A stretch of 64,000 nt of DNA from Nevskiaceae bacterium (GCA_004297005.1 SCVA01000013.1:12501-76500), one strand, 5' to 3'; numbered from the stretch's first letter, positions 19,701 through 29,157 are shown. Notes: generated by a model not told the origin, from the sequence alone. Numbers and translations: made by a program.

Positions 19701-19955
19701 GGTGGCCTGCGAGAACAGGTACTGCATGCCCTCGACGCCGTTGATGCTCTGCTCCAGCGGGCTGGCGACGGTCTCGGCGATCACCTTGGGATTGGCGCCC
19801 GGGTAGGCGGCGCGCACCACCACGGTTGGCGGCACCACCTCCGGGTACTCGCTGATCGGCAACTGGCTCAGCGACAGCGCGCCGGCGATGAAGACGATGG
19901 CCGACAGCACCGCGGCGAAGATCGGCCGGTTGACGAAGAATTGGGAGAAGTTCAT
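16779..19955 (-). CDS. RND multidrug efflux transporter, inner membrane pump (MexF/AcrB-like)
   Basis: Proton-driven pump of the HAE1 family with 1058 residues, a full-length size. It starts MNFSQFFVNRPIFAAVLSAI as in AcrB/MexF proteins. Twelve transmembrane helices are predicted, with the two large periplasmic loops, and the proton-relay aspartates appear in TM4 (LAIGIVVDDAIVVVENVER). It follows the periplasmic adaptor gene by 13 bases. The sequence reads closer to MexF/BpeF-type pumps than to AcrB in my judgement, which would fit a quinolone/chloramphenicol-type or organic electrophile substrate range, but specificity cannot be read directly. Confidence 0.96.
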   Translation of the reverse strand: MNFSQFFVNRPIFAAVLSAIVFIAGALSLSQLPISEYPEVVPPTVVVRAAYPGANPKVIAETVASPLEQSINGVEGMQYLFSQATSDGAMTLTITFAIGSDIDKAQVLVQNRVAQALPQLPQEVQRLGVTTQKASPDLTMVVHLLSPDGRYDDLYVANYGRLRVKDELARIDGVGDVQVFGAGAYSMRVWLDPEKVASRGLSASEVIAAIREQNQQVAAGQLGAPPAPNAADFQLNINAAGRLTTEEGFGDIVVRVGADGAITRLKDVARVELGSSNYALRSLLNNKSAVALPIFQRPGSNAIEISNDVRAKMEELKKDFPQGIDYEIVYDPTVFVRGSIEAVVHTLFEALLLVVLVVILFLQTWRASIIPLAAVPVSLVGTFAVMHAAGFSLNALSLFGLVLAIGIVVDDAIVVVENVERNIELGKTPLEATRQAMREVTGPIVATALVLCAVFIPTAFISGLTGQFYKQFALTIAISTVISAFNSLTLSPALAAVLLKGHDAPKDRFQRGIDAAFGWLFRPFNRFFASAGRGYVSGVQRLLRGAAVVLMVYGGLLGLTALGFKTVPEGFVPQQDKQYLVAFANLPDAATLDRSEQVIREMSRIMMEQPGVASAVAFPGLSINGFTNAPNAGIVFASLKGFDERKGPGLSAAEIASSLNEKFGGIQEAFIAVFPPPPVQGLGTIGGFKLQLEDRAGLGFDELYTVTQNILHKARQTPGLSSVFSSYQVNVPQIYADIDREKAKAQGVSLQAINETLQIYLGSLYVNDFNRFGRTYQVNAQADLRFRLQPEDVTRLQVRNSAGEMVPLGAFLKVNETAGPDRVMHYNGYVTAEINGAPAAGYSSGQAQKIIEEVVKSELPNGMAYEWTELTYQQILAGNTALLIFPLCVLLAFLVLAAQYESWSLPLVVILIVPMCLFSAITGVWLSGGDNNIFTQIGLIVLVGLACKNAILIVEFAKEQEEAGASTWDAVLEACRLRLRPILMTSLAFVMGVLPLVYSSGAGAEMRHAMGVAVFAGMIGVTFFGLLMTPVFYLVIRKLAQRKPKPVTAYSLAGLEAH

Positions 19956-19968
19956 GTCGGTCTCCGGC

Positions 19969-21180
19969 TTACTGCGCGGCGCGCGCGCTGCTGCCGGCCA
20001 CCGCCAGCTTCACCGATTCGTCGTGGGCAGAAACCTGGGCGACGCCGGTGCCGCTACGGCCCTCGCCCATGGCCACCAGCTGCGGCGCCACCGCCGTGCC
20101 CGGCTTCACCCGCTGCAGGCCGTTGACGACGATGGACTCGCCGGGCTTCAAGCCGCTGCGGATCACCCGCAGGCCGTCGACGCGCGGGCCGGTGCTGACC
20201 TGTCGGTACTGTGCAACCTTGTCGGCGCCGACGGTGAGCACGAACTTGCGGTCGAGATCGGTGCCGATGGCGCGGTCATCGACCAGCGCCGCCTCGAAAC
20301 TCTGGCCGGCGACCAGCTTTACCCGTGCGAACAGCCCGGGCGTGAAACGCCCACCGGCGTCGTCGAGCGTGGCGCGAACGCGGATCAGGCCGTCGTGGCT
20401 GGCGTTGTCGACGAAGTCGAGTCGCGCCGCGTGCGGGGTGCCGGCCTCGTCCATCAGGCCGACGTAGACCTGGGCCGCGTCGTCGCGCGCCAGCGTAGCG
20501 AGGTAGCTCTGCTCGTCGAGGTCGAAGGAGACGTAGACCGGATCGACGCTGACCACCGTGGTCAGCACGCTCTGGGCGCTGACCAGGTTGCCGGCGGTAA
20601 TCAGCGCACGGGAGACGCGGCCGTCCAGCGGTGCGGTGACCCGGGTGTAGGAGAGATCCAGCCGCGCCGCCCGCAGCGCCGCCTGCACCGAGGCGACCTC
20701 GGCGGCGGCCACCGCCTCGCCGGAGCCGAGGCGGTCATGCTCTTCGCGGGAGATCGCGCCCTGCTCGATCAGCAGCGCCGACCGCGCCCGGTTGGCCTGG
20801 GCCAACCGGTACTGCGCCTGGGCGCGGTCGAGTTCCGCTTCCAGGCGCTCGACCTGGGCGGCGAAGGGACGCGGGTCGACCTGGAACAGCAACTGGCCCT
20901 TCTTTACCAGCGCGCCTTCCTGCAAGGGCGCCGACTCGATGAAGCCGGAGACTCGCGGGCGGATCTCCACCTGCTGCACCGCCTCGATACGGCCGGTCAG
21001 CTCGCGCCAATCCTTGAGGGTCTTGAACGGTACTTCCGCGACGCTGACCTGCGGGGCAGAGGGCGACGGGCTTTCCTTGGCTTCGGAGGCCCCGCAGGCG
21101 GCCAAGGTGAACAGGCTGAGTGAGAACAGACCCAGCAGGGCGGCCTTGCGCGCTGTGGGGAAAATGAGGGTGCTGGGCAT
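19969..21180 (-). CDS. RND efflux periplasmic adaptor subunit (MexE-like)
   Basis: Membrane fusion lipoprotein linking pump and outer-membrane channel. The track start at 21273 is too far upstream; ATG 21180 has AGGGAG at 6 bases and begins a lipoprotein signal (LFTLAACGASEA), giving 403 residues. Domains in order: beta-barrel start, lipoyl half motif (IEIRP-like QVEIRPRVSGFIESAPLQEGALVKKGQLLFQVD), coiled-coil hairpin (about 105-165), second lipoyl half (YTRVTAPLDGRVSRALI), beta barrel. It is the first gene of the operon and is divergent from its presumed TetR regulator. Confidence 0.94.
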   Translation of the reverse strand: MPSTLIFPTARKAALLGLFSLSLFTLAACGASEAKESPSPSAPQVSVAEVPFKTLKDWRELTGRIEAVQQVEIRPRVSGFIESAPLQEGALVKKGQLLFQVDPRPFAAQVERLEAELDRAQAQYRLAQANRARSALLIEQGAISREEHDRLGSGEAVAAAEVASVQAALRAARLDLSYTRVTAPLDGRVSRALITAGNLVSAQSVLTTVVSVDPVYVSFDLDEQSYLATLARDDAAQVYVGLMDEAGTPHAARLDFVDNASHDGLIRVRATLDDAGGRFTPGLFARVKLVAGQSFEAALVDDRAIGTDLDRKFVLTVGADKVAQYRQVSTGPRVDGLRVIRSGLKPGESIVVNGLQRVKPGTAVAPQLVAMGEGRSGTGVAQVSAHDESVKLAVAGSSARAAQ

Positions 21181-21255
21181 GGCGGACTCCCTTGCTAAGG
21201 CCGTAAATGGTCGCCACCGTTGGTGGAGCAGGCCTTGCCGTGCATCTGCCGCGGC

Positions 21256-21284
21256 TTGACACTGCGCCGTCACACCCCAATGAT
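21256..21284 (+). promoter_or_regulatory. Candidate promoter for the tetR-type regulator gene
   Basis: TTGACA (21256-21261) and AATGAT (21279-21284) are separated by 17 bases, with a start site expected near 21291, leaving a leader of about 80 bases that contains both palindromes. The -35 is perfect; the -10 matches four of six positions. Confidence 0.5.
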
Positions 21285-21297
21285 GCTGATGTGACTA

Positions 21298-21309
21298 TAC
21301 CGTTCGGTA
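21298..21309. promoter_or_regulatory. Palindrome 1, candidate TetR-family operator
   Basis: TACCGTTCGGTA is an inverted repeat (TACCG/CGGTA around TT) between the divergent tetR-type and efflux genes. It lies in the presumed early transcribed region of both. Its centre is 31 bases (about three helical turns) from palindrome 2, with which it shares ACCG/CGGT half sites. Confidence 0.5.
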
Positions 21310-21322
21310 ACATCTGGAGAGA

Positions 21323-21351
21323 ATGTTAGTGACCGGTCAGTATCATTTCAA
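21323..21351 (-). promoter_or_regulatory. Efflux operon promoter with embedded palindrome 2
   Basis: On the minus strand TTGAAA (21351-21346) and TAACAT (21328-21323) have a 17-base spacer. The spacer contains the perfect 10-base palindrome TGACCGGTCA (21330-21339). A repressor bound there would block RNA polymerase, the normal arrangement for a TetR-type regulator divergent from its pump genes. Confidence 0.6.
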
Positions 21352-21374
21352 GCCAGTTGTGTAAGGAGGGTCCG

Positions 21375-22010
21375 ATGTCTAGCCCAAGTGTTTCAGCCGA
21401 AAAGGAATTTGCCGCCAAAGCAGCGGCGGGCGCCGGCTGCGCCACGACCAAGGTCAGCGCCCGTGACCGCATTTTTGCGGCCGCCCGCGACCTGTTTTAC
21501 CGCCAGGGCATCCGCGCGGTGGGCGTGGAGTCCATCGCGCAGGAAGCCGGCGCCACCAAGATGAGCCTGTACCGCGCCTTCCCCTCCAAGGACGAGTTGG
21601 TGGCCGAGTGCCTCAAGCAGTCGGAACGCGAGTTCTGGGTCTGGTGGGACGAAACCATCGCCCCGCACGCCAAAAATCCGGAAGCGGCGGTGCTGGCGCT
21701 GTTCAAGAGCATGAGCGCCAAGGCCAAGACCTGCGAGAAACGCGGCTGCGCAATCGGCAATGCCTCAGTGGAGCTGACCGAATCCGATCACCCCGGCCGG
21801 CATGTGGTCGAGGCCCACAGCCGCGAGAAGCGCCGCCGTCTGCGCGAGCTGTGCGTGGCAATGAATGCGCGCGACCCCGAGGGTCTGGCCGATGGCCTGC
21901 TGCTGCTGATGGACGGCGGCTATCTCAGCCGCCTCAGCCTGGGACCGGGCGGCCCCACCGCCAGCATGGCCAAGGCCGCGCAGGCGCTGATTCGCGCCCA
22001 CACCGGCTGA
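21375..22010 (+). CDS. TetR/AcrR family transcriptional regulator
   Basis: Probable repressor of the divergent RND-SDR-OYE operon. ATG 21375 has AAGGAGG at 5 bases, giving 211 residues; the TTG start in the track is unlikely. The N-terminal helix-turn-helix (about 25-75) reads ALFYRQGIRAVGVE-like text followed by SIAQEAGATKMSLYRAFPSK. The ligand domain contains two nearby cysteines (TCEKRGC, about 119-125), interesting because the related regulator NemR, which controls nemA in E. coli, senses electrophiles through cysteine. Whether these are sensors is untested. Confidence 0.92.
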   Translation: MSSPSVSAEKEFAAKAAAGAGCATTKVSARDRIFAAARDLFYRQGIRAVGVESIAQEAGATKMSLYRAFPSKDELVAECLKQSEREFWVWWDETIAPHAKNPEAAVLALFKSMSAKAKTCEKRGCAIGNASVELTESDHPGRHVVEAHSREKRRRLRELCVAMNARDPEGLADGLLLLMDGGYLSRLSLGPGGPTASMAKAAQALIRAHTG

Positions 22011-22064
22011 GGCCGATCCCACCCACGGCGCGCTCCGCAATGCGGCTCGCACTGTGAGGTCGCG

Positions 22065-22385
22065 CTAAATCTTCAGCCGCTGCACCGGCTCGCCATTGGC
22101 GAGGTGGCGCTCGACGATCTCGTCGACGTCTTCGCGGTTCTGGTAGCGGTACCAGACGCCTTCCGGATACACCACCGCCACCGGTCCCAGCTCGCAGCGG
22201 TCCAGGCAGCCGGCCATGTTCACCCGCACCCGGCCGGTGCCGGCCAGGCCGCGCTTCTTCACCTGCTGCTTGCAGTAGTCGCGCAATTCCACCGCACCCT
22301 TGTCGGCGCAACATTCGCGACCGTCGTCGCGCTGGTTGCAGCAGAAGAAGATGTGGCGCTGGAAGTAAGGCTCGGGCGTGCTCAT
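22065..22385 (-). CDS. Thioredoxin-like [2Fe-2S] ferredoxin
   Basis: Small electron-transfer protein of 106 residues. It has the thioredoxin-like ferredoxin pattern: RHIFFCCNQR near the N-terminus and the cluster motif MAGCLDRCELGPVAVVYPEGVWY (about 57-79). Members often appear as stand-alone proteins of unknown redox partner. It starts 19 bases after the DUF481 gene's stop, on the same strand, and is convergent with the tetR-type gene. Start codon MSTPEPYFQ is plausible. Function beyond Fe-S binding is unknown. Confidence 0.85.
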   Translation of the reverse strand: MSTPEPYFQRHIFFCCNQRDDGRECCADKGAVELRDYCKQQVKKRGLAGTGRVRVNMAGCLDRCELGPVAVVYPEGVWYRYQNREDVDEIVERHLANGEPVQRLKI

Positions 22386-22404
22386 GGGGGCCTGCGGTCA
22401 GTGG

Positions 22405-23136
22405 CTATTTCTTGGCGCCAAAGCCGTAGCCCAGGCTCACCGAAGTCAGAGTATCGGTCTTGCGGGTGCCGGCCGGCACCTCGGAGTTAAAGCGCAGCTC
22501 GTAGCCCAGGCTGGCGAACAGATTGCCGGCGACGGTCAGCTTCAGCTCCGACACCGGGTTGACGTAGGTGGTGGTGCGCGAACGCTCCACCTTGAGTACC
22601 TGCGAAAGCTTGCTGGTGGCACTGATCTCCCAGACATATTTGGCGTTGAACAAGGCCACCGCCGAGCTCTCGCGGCCGGCCGGTTCGGCCAGCTTGATCT
22701 GGGTGGCACCGGCGCCGATCTCGGCATCGAGGCTGTGCTTTTCCAAGGTCAGCAACCGCCGGCCATAGCCCAGCGCCTCGGTGGTGCGCTCGGCGATGCC
22801 GGCGAAGCGGTCGTTGTCGTAGTCCAGCGTCAGGAAGACGTAGTTGTGGGCATCGAAATCGCGGCTGAGCTTGTAGCCCAGACTGTAGCGCTCGTCGGTG
22901 GTGAGATTGTCCTGCTGGGCGCTGACCGCCGCCGCCTTGCCCTCGTGACTCCAGCGGCCATCGTGATAGCCCAGCTGCAACTTGCCATTGGCGGAGCGGG
23001 TATCGGTATTGCCGGAGGTGCTGAGCACACCCAGAGAGGCCTCGCCGCTGTAGCCATCCGGCCCCGTCTCTGCGGCCCGCAGGCCGGGCGCGACAAGCGC
23101 AAACAATAGGGCGGTGGAGCAGATGCGGAGTGTCAT
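22405..23136 (-). CDS. DUF481 family outer membrane protein (YdiY-like)
   Basis: Predicted outer-membrane beta barrel of 243 residues. The track start at 23283 is over-extended; ATG 23136 follows GAGGA by 6 bases and begins a signal peptide (ICSTALLFALVAPGLRA). The mature part opens with GYSGEASLGVLSTSGNTDTRSANGKLQLGY, the DUF481 hallmark, followed by alternating beta strands and a C-terminal strand ending in aromatic/Gly residues. The family is salt-induced in some bacteria, but its function is unclear. Divergent from the GlcF-like gene with overlapping 5' regions only if over-extended starts are used. Confidence 0.88.
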   Translation of the reverse strand: MTLRICSTALLFALVAPGLRAAETGPDGYSGEASLGVLSTSGNTDTRSANGKLQLGYHDGRWSHEGKAAAVSAQQDNLTTDERYSLGYKLSRDFDAHNYVFLTLDYDNDRFAGIAERTTEALGYGRRLLTLEKHSLDAEIGAGATQIKLAEPAGRESSAVALFNAKYVWEISATSKLSQVLKVERSRTTTYVNPVSELKLTVAGNLFASLGYELRFNSEVPAGTRKTDTLTSVSLGYGFGAKK

Positions 23137-23209
23137 CGCGGGTCCTCGGCGGATTTTGAAAGGGCGCGAGTATGCCAGCCGCAACCATCCACTCGCGATA
23201 CGATGCCGC

Positions 23210-24400
23210 ATGGATGCCGCAAACCTGCTCGCCGACGCAGACCGCTGCGTAAAGTGCGGTCTCTGCCTCCCCCATTGCCCCACTTATCGCCTCAGCCGCA
23301 ACGAGGCCGAGAGCCCGCGTGGCCGCATCGCGCTGGCGCAGGGCCTGGTCGGCGGCCAGTTGCAGGCCTCGGCGACGCTCGCGGCGCACATCGACAGCTG
23401 CCTGTCCTGCCGCGCCTGCGAGGCGGTGTGCCCGGCCAAGGTGCCCTACGGCCGCATCGCCGACGCCACCCGCGCGCTGCTGGTCACACCCAGGCGCAGC
23501 CGCGCAACCCGCCTGCTGGCCGCGCTGCTGGACTGCGCTCCCGCCCGGGCGCTGCTGCGCACTGGCCTCTGGTTGTTGCAGAGCCTGCTGGGCGCACCGA
23601 GCGGCTCGCCGCGCCTGCCTCGCTGGCTGCGCTACCGCCCGGCGCCGCAGCGGTTGCGCGCGGTACCCGCGCCGGCTAGTGGCAAGGTCGGACTGCTGGT
23701 CGGCTGCGTCGGCGACGTGCTGGAGCGCTCGGTGCTGGCAGACGCCCTGCGCGTGCTGGAGTCGCTGGGCATCGAGGCGGCGGTGCCACCAAGCCAGGGC
23801 TGCTGCGGCGCGCTAAACCAGCATGCCGGCCTCGCCGCCGAAGCCAAACGCCAGGCGGCGCGCAACGCCCTGGCCTTTGCCGGCTGCGAGACCGTGCTGG
23901 CGCTCGCCAGCGGCTGCGGCGCCAGCCTGCGTGATCTCGGCGCCGCCGACGACGAGGCTCCCGCCTTGAGCCCGAAGGTGCGCGATCTGTGCGGCTTTCT
24001 TGCCGATCGTTTGGACGCCAGCCCGATACCGCTGCGCCCGCTACCGCTGCGGGTGGCGATCCACAGCGCCTGCACGCAGAGCAATGTGTTTGCGGCCGGC
24101 GGCGCGATTCGTCGGCTGCTGGCGCAGATCCCGCAACTGGAATTGCTGGATCTCGCCAGCGACAGCGGCTGCTGCGGCGCCGCCGGCACCGGCTTTCTCA
24201 GCGCGCCCGACCAGGCCGACCGCCTGCTGGCGCCGAAGCTGGACGCCGCCGCTGCGCTGAAACCGCAACTGATCGTGTCCGCCAATATTGGCTGCGCCCT
24301 GCACCTCGCCGCCGGCCTGCGTGGACGGGGGCTGGAGGTCGAAGTGCTACACCCGCTCAGCCTGCTGGCGCGGGCGCTGGCTCCAGCGGCACCACGTTAG
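23210..24400 (+). CDS. glcF: GlcF/LutA-like (Fe-S)-binding oxidoreductase subunit
   Basis: Fe-S subunit of the glycolate/lactate oxidase type, 396 residues from the ATG at 23210 (MDAANLLADADRCVKCG). Two 4Fe-4S motifs, CVKCGLCLPHCP and CLSCRACEAVCP, are followed by two CCG domains (QGCCGALNQHAG and SGCCGAAGTGF). Normally GlcF works with flavoprotein subunits GlcD/GlcE, but none lies nearby, so it is an orphan here. Its last 44 bases overlap, convergently, the end of lptE. The symbol marks family, not proven activity. Confidence 0.82.
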   Translation: MDAANLLADADRCVKCGLCLPHCPTYRLSRNEAESPRGRIALAQGLVGGQLQASATLAAHIDSCLSCRACEAVCPAKVPYGRIADATRALLVTPRRSRATRLLAALLDCAPARALLRTGLWLLQSLLGAPSGSPRLPRWLRYRPAPQRLRAVPAPASGKVGLLVGCVGDVLERSVLADALRVLESLGIEAAVPPSQGCCGALNQHAGLAAEAKRQAARNALAFAGCETVLALASGCGASLRDLGAADDEAPALSPKVRDLCGFLADRLDASPIPLRPLPLRVAIHSACTQSNVFAAGGAIRRLLAQIPQLELLDLASDSGCCGAAGTGFLSAPDQADRLLAPKLDAAAALKPQLIVSANIGCALHLAAGLRGRGLEVEVLHPLSLLARALAPAAPR

Positions 24401-24914
24401 CGGGCTCGGGCGGCATCTCGCGCAAGCCCACTTCCAGGCGCAGCAGCAGCAGTTCGGCCATCTCGCCCTGCAGAAACTCGCGCAACTGCGCCTCTTCGGC
24501 CTCCTTGGCGAGGATGCGGTTGGGCTGGAAGCTGTAGTCGCGCGAGGCCGACAGGGTGTCCGCCGGCAGCAACAGCTTGCCGGCGCGGCGCACCTCGTAG
24601 CGCACCGAGATCACCAGCCGGTATTCCAACGCCTTGCCATCGGGGCCCAGCGACAGGGTCTCGCGGCGCTCGACCAGATCCCAGAGCCGCAGCTGCGTCT
24701 CGGCCTGTTCGGCGCGGGTCGCGACGGTGGCGCCACGCTGGCTCAGCCGGGCACGCAGCGCGGTCTCCAGCGGCGGCTCGGAAACCCGGTAAGGCACTTC
24801 GACATCGACGTAGACACGGTCCAGCACCGCGGGCAGCGGCCGGCTGCCGGCGAACTGGAAGCCACAGCCGCTCAGCAGTGTTGTCAGCAACAGTCCCGCC
24901 AGTGCGATGCGCAT
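24357..24914 (-). CDS. lptE: LPS assembly lipoprotein LptE
   Basis: Outer-membrane lipoprotein that plugs LptD during lipopolysaccharide insertion. ATG 24914 begins 185 residues with a lipoprotein signal (LLLTTLLSGCGFQFAG; Cys at about 17); GCGF is typical of LptE. The mature alpha/beta domain includes the conserved Y-R-L-V-I-S-V-R-Y-E-V strand and R-D-Y-S-F. The start lies 5 bases after the leuS stop, the usual leuS-lptE pairing. The 3' end overlaps convergent glcF by 44 bases, so the C-terminal Pro/Ala tail shares DNA with that gene. Confidence 0.93.
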   Translation of the reverse strand: MRIALAGLLLTTLLSGCGFQFAGSRPLPAVLDRVYVDVEVPYRVSEPPLETALRARLSQRGATVATRAEQAETQLRLWDLVERRETLSLGPDGKALEYRLVISVRYEVRRAGKLLLPADTLSASRDYSFQPNRILAKEAEEAQLREFLQGEMAELLLLRLEVGLREMPPEPANVVPLEPAPAPAG

Positions 24915-24919
24915 GTTGG

Positions 24920-27559
<2,640 letters not shown>

Positions 27560-27689
27560 TCAGGGGCGCAAGTTTAGGGCAAATGCCCAAGGCACCGGCG
27601 CCAATCTTCGCTTGATGCCGCGCCAGCGTGGGCAGGACGACATAGATGGGTTTCGTTACCAATCAGTCCAGGCAATGCGCAACACGAGA

Positions 27690-27704
27690 CCAGTGCTACA
27701 CTGG
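27690..27704. promoter_or_regulatory. Inverted repeat, candidate VapBC autoregulatory operator
   Basis: CCAGTG-CTA-CACTGG is a perfect 6+6 inverted repeat 31 bases upstream of the antitoxin start. It includes a -10-like TACACT (27697-27702), so a bound antitoxin-toxin complex would block transcription, the usual autoregulation in VapBC-type systems. No clear -35 was found. Confidence 0.5.
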
Positions 27705-27734
27705 CCCAGTAAACCACTCACATGGAGATTCGCC

Positions 27735-27971
27735 ATGTCGAACCTGACCATTGCGCTAGATAAAAATCTCCTGCGCCGCGCCCGCATCAGGGCTCTCCAA
27801 GAGGGCACCTCGGTGAACGCGCTGCTGCGCAAGAAGCTAGAGGAATATGCCGGCGAGCCCCAAGAGCCCGCGCACATCACCGCAACCAGGGAATTTCTTG
27901 CCCTGGCCGAAGCCACCCAGGGCAACAGCCAAGGCCAGCGCTGGAGCCGCGAGGATTTGAATGAGCGCTAG
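27735..27971 (+). CDS. VapB-like ribbon-helix-helix antitoxin
   Basis: Short protein of 78 residues from ATG 27735, with GGAG 7 bases upstream; the longer track start is unlikely. The N-terminal MSNLTIALDKNLLRRARIRALQEGTSVNALLRKKLEEYA has the strand-helix-helix pattern of DNA-binding RHH antitoxins. The C-terminal half (about 42-78) is acidic/glutamine-rich and would bind the toxin. The stop overlaps the PIN toxin start by 11 bases, the classic TA arrangement. Confidence 0.85.
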   Translation: MSNLTIALDKNLLRRARIRALQEGTSVNALLRKKLEEYAGEPQEPAHITATREFLALAEATQGNSQGQRWSREDLNER

Positions 27972-28386
27972 GGTGTTCATCGACACCAACGTGTTGATGT
28001 ACTGCATGGACGCCAACGACGCCGCAAAGCGCGCCAAGGCGCTGGAACTCATCAGCAGACTCGGCGCTGCCAACCGGCTGGTGTTCAGCACGCAGGTATT
28101 TCAGGAAGCCTATAGCGCATTGACTCGCAAGCTGGGCGTTTCCGGCTCGGCCGCTGAGCGCCCCTTGCGCGCGCTCAGCGGCCACCCCATGGTTCGCACC
28201 GACCAGCCGTTGCTGTGGGCCGCAATGCAACGCCATCAAAAAGATGGCGTTCCTTGGTACGACGCCCTGATCGTGGAAGCAGCATTGGCCGGGAAGTGCC
28301 ACATTCTTGCCAGCGAAGACTTTCAGCATCACCGGCAGTTTGGAACACTGCGGGTCATCAACCCCTTCACAGAAGATATCGTCTGA
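27961..28386 (+). CDS. PIN domain ribonuclease toxin (VapC-like)
   Basis: Probable RNase toxin of 141 residues. PIN-domain acidic residues are present: Asp8 in VFIDTNVLMY, Glu in FQEAYSALTRK, Asp in WYDALIVEAAL and Asp in LASEDFQHH. It overlaps its antitoxin by 11 bases. VapC toxins cut tRNA or rRNA; the target here is unknown. The pair sits between leuS and the pilus locus with no obvious mobility genes, so it may be a small acquired module. The predicted structure seems intact, with no frameshift. Confidence 0.88.
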   Translation: MSARVFIDTNVLMYCMDANDAAKRAKALELISRLGAANRLVFSTQVFQEAYSALTRKLGVSGSAAERPLRALSGHPMVRTDQPLLWAAMQRHQKDGVPWYDALIVEAALAGKCHILASEDFQHHRQFGTLRVINPFTEDIV

Positions 28387-28708
28387 ACACCGGCTCCACC
28401 CAGGTGACGCCGTTCGAATCCGCCCTGCGAGCCGCACATCAGCATCGTCGGCCCGATGGGAAACGACGCGCTTTCGGGCTGGGAAAGCCGTCATCGACTT
28501 CACCCTTGCGACATCACACGATCAGCCAAAACTGATAAAACCCGTCACAAGCTGACAATGATTCGTCCACTCCCGCCCCCTCCCCCCCCCGCACCAGCAT
28601 GCAACTAGTCGGATTTATTGAAGCATGAGCTACGGCACGCCCCTTGCTCATGCATCCATACGCAGGGGCATCCCCGCGTGATTTGAACCAATCACCATGG
28701 AGATCCAT
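28387..28708 (+). promoter_or_regulatory. pilA upstream regulatory region with sigma-54 promoter
   Basis: This 322-base gap contains no protein gene I can support. At 28633-28649 it carries CGGCACGCCCCTTGCTC, a close match to the sigma-54 -24/-12 consensus (TGGCAC-N5-TTGC) with GG and GC 12 bases apart, placing transcription start near 28659. About 110 bases upstream, GTCA-CAAGC-TGAC (28544-28556) is a candidate activator (PilR-type) site. A C9 run lies at 28582-28590 between them. The RBS GGAGA is at 28699-28703. PilR/RpoN control of pilA is known in Pseudomonas; its extension here is inference. Confidence 0.8.
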
Positions 28709-29140
28709 ATGAAGAAGCAACAGGGCTTTACGCTGATCGAACTGATGATCGTCGTTGCGATCATCGGCATTCTGGCCGCTATCGCGATTCCGGCCTATCA
28801 GGACTACATTGTTCGCGCGCGCGTCACTGAGGGCCTTAGCCTCGCGTCCGCGGCAAAGACCACCATCGCCGAAAACGCTGCCGCTGGCGCCACCAACCTT
28901 GCCGCCGGATGGGAAGCCCCGACCGCGACTGCAAATGTCACCAGCGTCGCCGTCGCCAGCACTACAGGCGTAATCACGGTCACCTATACCTCCGCGGCCA
29001 AAAACGTGGTCTTGACACTGACCCCCACTTACGGCACAGCCAACACTGCCTTGGCAGGAGGCACTGTGCCTACCGACGCAATTAAATGGACTTGCGCCAC
29101 GACTACGGCGAGCAAGTACGTGCCCGCCAATTGCCGCTAG
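28709..29140 (+). CDS. pilA: Type IV major pilin PilA
   Basis: Structural subunit of type IV pili. Start ATG 28709 has GGAGA upstream and gives a six-residue leader MKKQQG followed by [27 protein letters not shown], the prepilin signature cut and methylated by PilD. The 143-residue precursor has a low-complexity, Thr/Ala/Val-rich globular domain and a C-terminal disulfide pair (C in KWTCATT and C in PANCR). It lies upstream of an O-antigen-ligase-like gene and pilBCD. The protein ends in Arg, not the C-terminal Ser that is glycosylated in P. aeruginosa group I pilins. Confidence 0.96.
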   Translation: MKKQQGFTLIELMIVVAIIGILAAIAIPAYQDYIVRARVTEGLSLASAAKTTIAENAAAGATNLAAGWEAPTATANVTSVAVASTTGVITVTYTSAAKNVVLTLTPTYGTANTALAGGTVPTDAIKWTCATTTASKYVPANCR

Positions 29141-29157
29141 TTTGGATGCGCGTAAGA

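Noticed and set aside
27667-27678. TCCAGGCAAT near the VapBC promoter, resembling the end repeat of the murF-mraY element
   Set aside because: Only about ten bases match, no partner arm is nearby, and no other part of the element is present; chance is likely.
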